Under the pieces are notes generated by a model. The model did no database searches. It was not told the origin of the DNA and saw nothing but the letters and a program-made list of their open reading frames with translations. From Planctomycetota bacterium (GTDB lineage: Bacteria > Planctomycetota > Phycisphaerae > WQYP01), in NCBI GenBank assembly GCA_021818565.1, contig JAKATV010000304.1, positions 1 to 9,424 of the forward strand: a stretch of DNA of 9,424 nucleotides, written 5' to 3'. Made by a program: the position numbers and the translations under genes. How positions within the stretch are numbered: position 1 is the stretch's first letter; each line of letters starts with the position of its first letter. Positions 1 to 6,781 of the stretch are shown in pieces.

Positions 1-2
1 CA

Positions 3-2990
3 CCGGTCGCCGCCGGCCGCAAGGATACACGCGCTGTGCTGATTCCGCAGGTCCTTAAGGAAATCAGCGGCAGCATTGAAACGCATCACCTTTCACAGAT
101 TGCTCCATGGCGGCAGCAACGGAAGGTCTGCCTTCGCGCCGGCGTGATTTTCATGATCTGCGCCTTGGTGACACTGCTGTTTCACAGTCAGATGTCCCAC
201 GGCTTGGCGGTTCTTTCGGCACCGGGGCAGTTTGTTCCCATGCAGGGTGCCGCGCAGATCGTAGACGTCCAGCCGGGTAACGAAACCGTTCTGGCCGGAG
301 AGCCGGTGGATTTCATGGCCCGTATCAATACCCCGGGGCACAAACTTGTCCCCACCACATTATTTCTGCACTTTAAAAGCGGCGTACGGAGAAAAGTGGC
401 CATGGTGGCATTTGGCCGTAATTACAGTACTTTCCGTTTCCACCTCGGAAGTGTGGCGGAAAATTTAACTTATATGATTCAAGCCGCCGGAACGCAAAGC
501 CTGAAATATCACCTGACGGTGCTGCCGAAAATTACTCTTAAGCAATATCAGATCCACATTACCGCCCCCGCGTATACGCAGTTAGCACCCCAGACCATCA
601 CCGTTGCCGGCAAGGCATTTAACGCGGCTTCCGCGTCAGCTACGGCTCCCTTCGGCAGTAAAATCACAGTGACCGCAACACTGGATCACACCGTGATTGG
701 TGCCTCGGCGTTGGTGGAAATGCGTGGGGGTAAAATAATTTCGGCGACAAGTGATAATCAAAAAACATTTTCCCTTTCCTGGATCGCTGATCAGAGCGTG
801 CATTATAACTGGCTGATTAATGACTCACACGGTAACGCGCTACAGCGATTTCCCGCATCGTCCACATCCGCACCGGACAGGCTTGTGGTTCGTGTCATAC
901 CCGACGCGCCGCCTATGGTGCATGTTCTGGTGCCCCACAAAGATGTCTTTGCGCTTCCGGGTGCCACAATTGCCATGCAGGCCAAAGCCACCGATGACTA
1001 TGGCCTGACCGCGATGACCTTGCAGACGGCTGTCGATGGCGGCAAATTTACCGATTTCCGCCAATGGCAGATTCCGAATGCGGAAAATGGCAAGCCCGCC
1101 ACAGCTTGCACCATTCGGGAATTGTTCGCGTTGCCCACCGATCAATATCATCTTGGGCAAAGTGTGCACTACCGCTTTACCGCCACAGATAATCGACAGG
1201 TCACCATCGGTCAGACAAACTACGGCCCGCAGACCACGACTGGGCGGGTCTATACCATCAAGTTGCAAAGCTCCGCAACTTCCGCCATCAGTCGCAGCCG
1301 ATGGGCTCGTTTGGAACATCGTCTGGAAAAAATGCTGGCGCAGCAGCAGGGATTAATTATCCTGGCCAACGGCATCCATCTGTTGCCGCCGCTGACCACC
1401 GTGCATAAAACCGCCTCAGCGGTTGCCAGTGGACAGCGGAATTTGCGGCAATATATGGAAAGCACCTATAAGCATTTCCCGTTCATCCATTCCATGGATA
1501 CCATTCAGCAGGCCCTGCACGTAATCGCGCATGGAGACGCAACAGGGGCTGTCGCACGCGCCGATGATCTGGGCTTAGTATCTGATACTGCGGCGGTGTC
1601 GCTGGAATTTCGAAAGCTTCATACGCATGAACTGAATATCCTTAATGCGATCAAGGCCTTGCTGGCCATGGCCGGCGCCAAAGCAGGCGGCATTGATTCT
1701 GTGGTATCGCATCAGGGCACAAATTTTCCCAACCAAGGCAGGGAGCAATGGCGGCAACTGGCACTGGCATTGAAAAAGTTGGAAAAGCAGCAGCGCGGCG
1801 TGATGAACACATCCATGAAGCTGGCACAAAAACCGATCAATCAATTCGACGCCAAAGATAAAAAGGAATTGCTTAAAGCCCAGGCCATAGAAGATAAATG
1901 GTCCAAGTTCCTCAACCAGAAACTGGTGAATATGAGCAACCTCACTGAGCAGGATCAGGCCAATGCGTCATTAAAAGATGATCTCGCCCAGATGAACGTG
2001 GATTTAGCGATGGCAAAAGGAGCCTTGGCGGCCAAAGCCATTAAGATTGCCACGCCGCTGGAACAGGAAGGTCTAGAGGACGCCAAGAAGCTCTCTTCCA
2101 ATATTGAAAAATGGCTGCTGCAAAAGCCGGATACCTACAAATGGGAAATGGAAGAGCCTGTCACCCAAAATGATGTCCCGGCCCCACCGCTGCCCGCGCA
2201 GCTTTCCGATATGATCGGCAAGCTGCTGCAACACGAAGAAGACCTTACCAGCGATATGGAATCTCTGGGCAGCAAATGGAACGATTCGATGAACAAGGGC
2301 TTGGGATGGGGTGCCATGGATGGACCGATCAGTGATATGAGCGCGCAGGGCGTTACCGGTAATACCATGCCCAAAAATGATGAAATACAGGGACGCAGCG
2401 GCTCCGGACGGGAGGGACGGGCCAGCGGCGAAATGGTAGGTGCCACAGCAACCGATAAAGGCGGCCGCCGCACGCCCACGCGGTTAACAGGGGATCAATT
2501 CAGCTCCGGCCAGATAAAGGATTCCTCCAAGCAGCCGCCGGGCGGGGCCACCGGTGGCGGAAAAGCCTCCGGCTACGGCGGTGCCGGACTGGAAGGCCCC
2601 GCCCCGCTGGGGATGCAAAAAGATATTAAACGTATGGCTGGAATTCAGGCACAGTTACTGAATCAGACCGATCGCCTGCGAATTCAATTACGGGCTGCGG
2701 GCTTTAACAATTTCAAACTCATAGAATCCGCGGTGCTGATGCAGGATGCACAGAAAGCCATGCACGCCTTCCATTATCATACCGCCCTGCTGTATCAGAA
2801 ATTAGCCAATCAAAGCCTCAATACCGCCAAGGTCATTAACCAGGCGGAATCTCGATTAACCTTGGACAACTCGACGGTCGGCCATAAGACGCTGCATAAA
2901 CTTTCAGACTCCATGCTCGGTGCCATGCCCAAAGGCTATGCTGATCCAGTGAAGGCCTATTTTGAAAAACTCTCACAATCTTCCAGATAA
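3..2990 (+). CDS. DUF4175-like large membrane-anchored protein (5' end probably beyond window)
   Basis: The frame is open to the left edge. A GTG at 36, with AAGGA about 10 bp upstream, would give 984 residues, but homologues as I know them have two further N-terminal membrane segments, so the true start is probably upstream. Counting from the GTG, a transmembrane helix lies at about 33-49. An extracytoplasmic beta-rich region with Ig-like features follows (about 70-410) and includes PAYT (178-181), DDYGL (320-324) and ATDNR (383-387). A long Gln/Lys/Glu-rich helical coiled-coil region runs from about 420 to 760. A Gly-rich linker at about 768-862 contains GRSGSGREGRASGEM and GGATGGGK. A C-terminal helical domain ends in YADPVKAYFEKLS. 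This layout matches a planctomycete family annotated DUF4175 or hypothetical, often found after MoxR, DUF58 and BatA/vWA genes; those would lie outside this window. The biochemical function is unknown. A role in envelope organisation is only an inference. Confidence 0.85.
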   Translation, partial: PVAAGRKDTRAVLIPQVLKEISGSIETHHLSQIAPWRQQRKVCLRAGVIFMICALVTLLFHSQMSHGLAVLSAPGQFVPMQGAAQIVDVQPGNETVLAGEPVDFMARINTPGHKLVPTTLFLHFKSGVRRKVAMVAFGRNYSTFRFHLGSVAENLTYMIQAAGTQSLKYHLTVLPKITLKQYQIHITAPAYTQLAPQTITVAGKAFNAASASATAPFGSKITVTATLDHTVIGASALVEMRGGKIISATSDNQKTFSLSWIADQSVHYNWLINDSHGNALQRFPASSTSAPDRLVVRVIPDAPPMVHVLVPHKDVFALPGATIAMQAKATDDYGLTAMTLQTAVDGGKFTDFRQWQIPNAENGKPATACTIRELFALPTDQYHLGQSVHYRFTATDNRQVTIGQTNYGPQTTTGRVYTIKLQSSATSAISRSRWARLEHRLEKMLAQQQGLIILANGIHLLPPLTTVHKTASAVASGQRNLRQYMESTYKHFPFIHSMDTIQQALHVIAHGDATGAVARADDLGLVSDTAAVSLEFRKLHTHELNILNAIKALLAMAGAKAGGIDSVVSHQGTNFPNQGREQWRQLALALKKLEKQQRGVMNTSMKLAQKPINQFDAKDKKELLKAQAIEDKWSKFLNQKLVNMSNLTEQDQANASLKDDLAQMNVDLAMAKGALAAKAIKIATPLEQEGLEDAKKLSSNIEKWLLQKPDTYKWEMEEPVTQNDVPAPPLPAQLSDMIGKLLQHEEDLTSDMESLGSKWNDSMNKGLGWGAMDGPISDMSAQGVTGNTMPKNDEIQGRSGSGREGRASGEMVGATATDKGGRRTPTRLTGDQFSSGQIKDSSKQPPGGATGGGKASGYGGAGLEGPAPLGMQKDIKRMAGIQAQLLNQTDRLRIQLRAAGFNNFKLIESAVLMQDAQKAMHAFHYHTALLYQKLANQSLNTAKVINQAESRLTLDNSTVGHKTLHKLSDSMLGAMPKGYADPVKAYFEKLSQSSR

Positions 2991-3120
2991 TAAGAAAACC
3001 GCCTGCCATTTGCTTGAAACACGCTGAAACAGTCGCTGCGCTGCGGATTTTGCTTCATGCCCAAATGGCCGTCGTGCCGTGCGGCGTGGGGAAGTCAACA
3101 GCGGGGTGACGTTTCTATTT

Positions 3121-3141
3121 CGGCTAAGCCGGTGTTTTTTT
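3121..3141 (+). terminator. Possible weak intrinsic terminator after the DUF4175-like gene
   Basis: CGGC-TAA-GCCG at 3121-3131 forms a short GC stem followed by GTGTTTTTTT, which resembles a rho-independent terminator. The stem is only 4 bp and lies about 130 bp after the stop codon, so the call is tentative. It would end transcription before the inverted-repeat element and kduI. Confidence 0.3.
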
Positions 3142-3147
3142 ATTTCC

Positions 3148-3319
3148 TGGCAGCGGGCGTGGCAATTTTTCCGGGCAAGGGCGGAAATTTGCTAATGGAG
3201 GCCTAAATTCAGGGCTGAGTCTTGGTCTCCACAAAGCAAAAGCGGGTGAGGACACCCGCGGTCCCAGGGATGCCCGGAAAAATTGCCACACCCCTAGCAG
3301 CAAGCAGCCCCCGCTGCCA
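3148..3319. repeat. 172-bp inverted-repeat element (MITE-like or structured RNA)
   Basis: There are two nested pairs of arms. The inner pair is perfect over 19 bp: GTGGCAATTTTTCCGGGCA at 3159-3177 and its reverse complement at 3271-3289. The outer pair is perfect over 10 bp: TGGCAGCGGG at 3148-3157 and CCCGCTGCCA at 3310-3319. The right side carries an extra 20 bp between its two arms (3290-3309), while the left side has one base. The 93-bp core contains its own hairpin, GCGGGTG-AGGA-CACCCGC at 3242-3259. No transposase is present and no clear target-site duplication is visible. Possible identities are a non-autonomous miniature element, a remnant of a longer mobile element, or a structured RNA. 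The arms are certain from the sequence; the identity is open. Confidence 0.6.
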
Positions 3320-3347
3320 TTTACATTGCCCAAAAATCCTGTAATAT
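3320..3347 (+). promoter_or_regulatory. Candidate sigma70-type promoter for kduI
   Basis: TTTACA (3320-3325; one mismatch to the -35 consensus) is followed after 16 bp by TAATAT (3342-3347; four of six to the -10 consensus). Transcription would start near 3354 and leave a leader of about 93 nt before the ATG at 3447. The -35 box begins immediately next to the outer arm of the inverted-repeat element. This is a consensus match by eye only. Confidence 0.3.
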
Positions 3348-3373
3348 CCATGGTGTGTTCACGAACGGTATTT

Positions 3374-3393
3374 CTGACCCGGTGTGCGGTCAG
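3374..3393 (+). promoter_or_regulatory. Small hairpin in the kduI leader
   Basis: CTGACC (3374-3379) and GGTCAG (3388-3393) form a perfect 6-bp inverted repeat around an 8-nt loop, downstream of the candidate promoter. It could be an operator half-site pair or a leader stem. No known regulator site is recognised, and it does not resemble the enterobacterial KdgR box. Confidence 0.25.
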
Positions 3394-3446
3394 CTGGTTT
3401 GACAGCCTACGGGTTTATTTGTTGGTCTCAATTTGGACTTGCCATC

Positions 3447-4277
3447 ATGCGAACGATGTTATTACCTGACGCGGTGCGGTATGCGACGATCAGTGCCGCA
3501 GAGCTGCGAGCGCACTATCTTATAGAAAATCTTTTCACTGGCGGCCGGATTGATCAGGTTTGGTGTGAGGCGGACCGGGCGATCATCGGCTCGGCCGTGC
3601 CGATTGGCAAACCTCTAGCGCTGGAATCTGTGCCTGAAATGCGCTGCACTTTTTTTTGTGAACGCCGGGAAATGGGTATTCTGAATATTGGGAACCCCGG
3701 CACGGTAAGCGTTGACGGCAACGCATACGCGTTGGATAACTTGGATTGTCTCTATATTGGCATGGGATCTAAAGATATCCAATTCAGCAGCCAGACGCCT
3801 GAAAAGCCCGCCCGCTTTTATCTTCTAAGTTATCCAGCGCATCATGTTTACCCCGCTGCATTGGCGCGCCGGGCCGACGCCCAGGCGGTAAAACTTGGCT
3901 CTGCCGCAACATGTAACAGTCGGACGATTTACAAATTCATTCACCCCGAAGGGATTAAGAGTTGCCAGTTGGTCATGGGTTTCACACAATTAGATTCTGG
4001 AAATGTCTGGAATACCATGCCGCCCCACACCCATTTGCGCCGCTCGGAAGTTTATTTGTATTTTAATATGCCCTCCGATGCCCGGGTGTTTCACCTCATG
4101 GGCCGCCCGGATGAAACGCGACACCTGGTCATCGCCGACCAGCAGGTAGTTGTGTCACCCGCCTGGTCCATTCATGCCGGTGCCGGCACGGCTGCGTATG
4201 CGTTCTGCTGGGGCATGGGCGGTGAAAATCAAGCATTTAATGATATGGATGTGTTGACGACAGGTGAGTTAATCTAA
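3447..4277 (+). CDS. kduI: 5-dehydro-4-deoxy-D-glucuronate isomerase (KduI)
   Basis: This cytoplasmic cupin-fold isomerase (EC 5.3.1.17) converts 5-keto-4-deoxyuronate (DKI) to 3-deoxy-D-glycero-2,5-hexodiulosonate in the pathway that processes unsaturated uronic acids from pectin or glycosaminoglycans. The 276-residue product aligns along its whole length with E. coli KduI (278 aa). Shared blocks include CERREMGILNIGNPGTVSVDG (71-91), NTMPPHTHLRRSEVYLYFNM (189-208) and SIHAGAGT (241-248). The zinc ligands are all present as H194, H196, E201 and H243, equivalent to E. coli H196, H198, E203 and H245. The frame could start at GTG 3384, but ATG 3447 reproduces the family's N-terminal spacing exactly, so it is preferred even though its Shine-Dalgarno sequence is weak. 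The GH88/105 gene that follows makes a precursor of its substrate. kduD is not in the window. Confidence 0.95.
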   Translation: MRTMLLPDAVRYATISAAELRAHYLIENLFTGGRIDQVWCEADRAIIGSAVPIGKPLALESVPEMRCTFFCERREMGILNIGNPGTVSVDGNAYALDNLDCLYIGMGSKDIQFSSQTPEKPARFYLLSYPAHHVYPAALARRADAQAVKLGSAATCNSRTIYKFIHPEGIKSCQLVMGFTQLDSGNVWNTMPPHTHLRRSEVYLYFNMPSDARVFHLMGRPDETRHLVIADQQVVVSPAWSIHAGAGTAAYAFCWGMGGENQAFNDMDVLTTGELI

Positions 4278-4278
4278 G

Positions 4279-4314
4279 GCTCTGATAAACGGACAAGGCT
4301 CTGGTTATCAGAGC
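4279..4314 (+). promoter_or_regulatory. Alternative hairpins in the kduI-hydrolase spacer
   Basis: GCTCTGATAA (4279-4288) and TTATCAGAGC (4305-4314) form a perfect 10-bp inverted repeat around a 16-nt loop. A 9-bp direct repeat, AAGGCTCTG, occurs at 4276-4284 and again at 4295-4303. As a result CAGAGC (4309-4314) can also pair locally with GCTCTG (4298-4303) around a 5-nt loop. The two hairpins exclude each other. No T-run follows, so this is not a standard terminator. It lies between the kduI stop (4277) and the ribosome-binding site of the next gene (4341). Confidence 0.55.
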
Positions 4315-4340
4315 AGTGGTAAATGAATATCAGCCCGACA

Positions 4341-4346
4341 GGAGAG
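4341..4346 (+). promoter_or_regulatory. Ribosome-binding site deciding the hydrolase start
   Basis: GGAGAG lies 8 nt before the ATG at 4355. The longer frame beginning at GTG 4316 starts directly after the hairpin and has no comparable site, so ATG 4355 is chosen. Confidence 0.6.
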
Positions 4347-4354
4347 TTTTTCTC

Positions 4355-5512
4355 ATGCTTAATAGAAACAGGTTTACCAATGCCCTGGCACTGCTGCCGG
4401 GCATATTAATACTTTTTCAAGCCTGCGCCCCCGGCGTTGCCGCAACGATCAGCCGGGCACGGATTATTTCACAAATTGAACGCTGTGCGAGAGTGGAAAT
4501 ATCCATGCTTCCCCGGAAGCCCCGTACCGGTTGGGTGCATGGTGTATTTTATATCGGTTTAGTTGATTTATACCGCGCCACCGGCGACAAAACCTTTCTT
4601 CAACCGGTGCTGAACATTGGAAATCAAGTTCATTGGCACATACGCAGCCTGGGACGCAAACTCACGGGTGAAGCCTCCGGAAATTCCTTCTGCTTCGGAC
4701 AGGCCATCACCAGTATCGCCGCGCTGCATCCGCGATCGGTAACGCTGACACCCCTGGAAGCACGGTGCAATGAGATGCTGCGCTATTTCAAAGTTTCCAA
4801 CGGCAACCCCGGCAAACTCGCCTGGTGGTGGTGCGACTCCCTTTTCATGGCCCCCGCAACGTTCGCTCATCTTTCCATTCTTACGCACAAGTCCAAATAT
4901 GTCGATGCAATGAATAAGCAATGGTGGTTGGTTACGCATCTGCTCTATGACAAGCATGAGCATCTGTTTTTTCGCGATCACCGCTTCTTTAAGAAAACCG
5001 GGGCCAATGGCCAAAAGGTATTCTGGTCCCGCGGCGACAGTTGGGTACTGGCGGGTACCGCGCGCGTGCTGAAATATCTGCCGGCAGATTTTCCAGAGCG
5101 CAGCCGCTATATCCGGCTCTTTAATCAAATGGCGGCTAAAATTGCCTCGTTACAAGGTGCCGATGGGATATGGTACCCCAGCTTGCTGGATTATCAGCAA
5201 TTTCCCACTCCGGAAAGCAGCGGGACCGCGCTGTATTGCTATGCCATGGCTTGGGGAATCAATCACCATCTCTTAAACAGAAAGCGATATATGCCGGTGG
5301 TGGCCAAAGCCTGGGCAGGTCTGCTGGCCATGCGAAATAAAGCCGGCGATCTGGCCCACGTACAAAAACCCGGCGACCGCCCCGCCATGGTCACCCCCAA
5401 CGTCACCAAGCCCTACGCCTCGGGCGCATTTATCATGGCGGGCGTACAACTGGCGAAATTGGCCCCATTTACGCTACCCCCCATCCCGAAGTTGCAGGAC
5501 AATAGCCAGTGA
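4355..5512 (+). CDS. Secreted GH88/GH105-type unsaturated glucuronyl/rhamnogalacturonyl hydrolase
   Basis: The 385-residue product belongs to the PF07470 (alpha/alpha)6-barrel family, whose members hydrate the 4,5-double bond of lyase-generated oligosaccharides and release the unsaturated uronic acid. A Sec signal peptide is visible: basic start, hydrophobic stretch about 11-22, likely cleavage after VAA (28-30). A lipoprotein alternative at FQAC (C24) is weak. Diagnostic segments are WWWCDSLFMAP (157-167), with D161 in the position of the catalytic Asp (D143 of YteR), then WSRGDSWVLAG (224-234) and SSGTALYCYAMAWGI (288-302). Odd point: the ADD motif that commonly precedes GQ in this family, which supplies a second conserved Asp, reads GNSFCFGQ (109-116) here. 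The gene follows kduI by 77 bp on the same strand, consistent with uronate catabolism. Polymer specificity (pectic, ulvan or glycosaminoglycan) cannot be told from sequence alone. Confidence 0.88.
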   Translation: MLNRNRFTNALALLPGILILFQACAPGVAATISRARIISQIERCARVEISMLPRKPRTGWVHGVFYIGLVDLYRATGDKTFLQPVLNIGNQVHWHIRSLGRKLTGEASGNSFCFGQAITSIAALHPRSVTLTPLEARCNEMLRYFKVSNGNPGKLAWWWCDSLFMAPATFAHLSILTHKSKYVDAMNKQWWLVTHLLYDKHEHLFFRDHRFFKKTGANGQKVFWSRGDSWVLAGTARVLKYLPADFPERSRYIRLFNQMAAKIASLQGADGIWYPSLLDYQQFPTPESSGTALYCYAMAWGINHHLLNRKRYMPVVAKAWAGLLAMRNKAGDLAHVQKPGDRPAMVTPNVTKPYASGAFIMAGVQLAKLAPFTLPPIPKLQDNSQ

Positions 5513-5564
5513 TAAGGGACACATTTTAAACGCGCGTACTTTAATCATCTCCGGATTCAACAGC

Positions 5565-5590
5565 GGCCTTCGACAGGGCCAACGGGTTTT
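5565..5590. terminator. Weak hairpin between convergent operons
   Basis: GGCCTT (5565-5570) and AGGGCC (5575-5580) form a 6-bp stem, including one G-U pair, around a CGAC loop. AACGGGTTTT follows on the + strand. It sits in the 90-bp gap between the hydrolase stop (5512) and the MCE gene stop (5603), where both operons should end. The T-tract is short on the + strand and absent on the - strand. Confidence 0.3.
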
Positions 5591-5602
5591 GAAGGTGTGT
5601 TG

Positions 5603-6781
5603 CTATTGTTTAACCGCCTTCCAGAATTTTGTTTCCACCTGTTGAAATTGACTGAACGTGGTGTTGAGTTTCCGCATGAGTTGGTGCAATTGCGCCTGCT
5701 GGGCGGGGGTTTGCGGATTAACCGCAGAAGCTTTGAGCACATCGGCGGCGTGTTGTAGATGCCTCGCGGCTTGATCAAACTCGCGCACGGCGTCGTAAAT
5801 TTCCACATTGTTGATGTCTTTCTTACTGGGCTTGTAAAGCAGCCGCCAGGGGCTGTGGCGGATTTCCACGGCGAAGACTTTAAGATTCACCGAAGCGCCG
5901 TGCAAGGCCCGGATAATACTGTTGATTCGATCCTGATTTTGGGTCAGCAGGGACTTGGCTTGTTGCGTTAAAGCGGTACTGTTGGTGAACGTGGCGTGCA
6001 CCTGATTCAAATCAGATTGCGCTTTAGCCAACAATGCGGGGATGGCTTTTTTTATGTCAGCCGTGACGGCGTTGATATTCACAACCGCCCCTTTTCGACC
6101 GGAATGCAGCAGCTTACCGGCTTGATCCATCGCATAAGCGGTCTTATCCGCAGCCGCATCGTATTTGGCGACAACAGGTTTAATTTCCCCGTGCACAGAC
6201 TGTAACACGCCGCTGGCACTGGTTGCAGCCGTGCGGATGGAATCGGCGGTGGCACCGAGTTTGGTTAAATCCGCATTAATAAGCGGCACGGTGGTAGTGC
6301 GAACTTGTGTCACCATGGCCTTAATTTGCGGAGCCAGGGAAGCCACCGTGGCCAGGGCATGGCTAATACCGCTGGGCCGACCGGTTAGAACGTAATCCGG
6401 GGGCAACGGCTTTCCCGATCCCAGGCTCTCAAAATTCAACCAGCTTGTGCCGGTGATGGTGCCCCCGATAACCACTTGAGCGCCCGTACGCAGGGTATAT
6501 TTTTTGGGCATGGTGAAGGTGACGCGAACAAAAGGTTTTTTTACATTGGTAATTAAGCGGATGGATTGGATTTCCCCCACGGTAAAACCCGCCACGCGCA
6601 AATTATCACCCACCTGCAGACCGCCCAAATCATCACGCAATGAAAAGCGGGCGGCGCGCACCTGCACGGGTTCAAATACCCGGGCGAAGCCTTTGATAGC
6701 GACGATCAGAACCAGAATAAGCATGATGCTCAAAAGCATAAACACGCCGGCGCGAAAGGCGTCACGTTGTTTTTTTGCCAT
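5603..6781 (-). CDS. mlaD: MlaD-type MCE-domain lipid transport protein
   Basis: This is the substrate-binding MCE subunit of an inner-membrane lipid ABC transporter. It is anchored by one N-terminal helix (about 12-29), with the rest in the periplasm. The MCE domain spans about 40-122 (FSLRDDLGGLQVGDNLRVAGFTVGEIQSIRL, then GGTITGTSWLNFESL). A long, mostly helical C-terminal part (about 140-392) is rich in Ala, Gln and Lys and contains SPWRLLYKPS and YDAVREFDQAARHLQHAADVL. The 392-residue product is about twice E. coli MlaD length and closer to long MCE proteins whose helices form a tunnel or needle; that role is inferred. The start is ATG 6781, which has a perfect AGGAGGT 5 nt upstream, not the in-frame ATG at 6808. 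It overlaps the ATPase gene by 20 bp and is the last gene of the operon. Confidence 0.9.
   Translation of the reverse strand: MAKKQRDAFRAGVFMLLSIMLILVLIVAIKGFARVFEPVQVRAARFSLRDDLGGLQVGDNLRVAGFTVGEIQSIRLITNVKKPFVRVTFTMPKKYTLRTGAQVVIGGTITGTSWLNFESLGSGKPLPPDYVLTGRPSGISHALATVASLAPQIKAMVTQVRTTTVPLINADLTKLGATADSIRTAATSASGVLQSVHGEIKPVVAKYDAAADKTAYAMDQAGKLLHSGRKGAVVNINAVTADIKKAIPALLAKAQSDLNQVHATFTNSTALTQQAKSLLTQNQDRINSIIRALHGASVNLKVFAVEIRHSPWRLLYKPSKKDINNVEIYDAVREFDQAARHLQHAADVLKASAVNPQTPAQQAQLHQLMRKLNTTFSQFQQVETKFWKAVKQ

Larger units (their letters stand above)
2991..3446. other. 456-bp intergenic region with inverted repeats and no convincing gene
   Basis: No reading frame here looks like a real protein. 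The longest candidate, about 75 codons on the minus strand (3124-3351), runs through the inverted-repeat element and has the composition of an accidental frame. The left third has an 8-bp inverted repeat (GCCATTTG at 3005-3012 with CAAATGGC at 3062-3069). The region also holds a terminator-like hairpin, a 172-bp inverted-repeat element, a possible promoter and a 5'-leader hairpin for kduI. The last four are listed separately. Confidence 0.7.

Noticed and set aside
840..1319. 159-codon minus-strand frame inside the DUF4175-like gene
   Set aside because: It lies antisense to the conserved beta-rich domain, with no recognisable features of its own.
3005..3069. 8-bp inverted repeat GCCATTTG / CAAATGGC
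   Set aside because: It is short with a 49-nt loop, so it could easily arise by chance and nothing else supports a function.
3124..3351. 75-codon minus-strand frame in the intergenic region
   Set aside because: It runs through the inverted-repeat arms, lacks a ribosome site and has no recognisable domain.
3384..3446. Upstream GTG start for kduI adding 21 residues
   Set aside because: The extension has no counterpart in KduI proteins and would run through the 5'-leader hairpin; ATG 3447 fits the family length.
4316..4354. GTG start 13 codons before the hydrolase ATG
   Set aside because: It places extra charged residues before the signal peptide and lacks the GGAGAG site that precedes ATG 4355.
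4568..5128. 186-codon minus-strand frame inside the hydrolase gene
   Set aside because: It is antisense to a well-supported enzyme, with no domain and no ribosome site.
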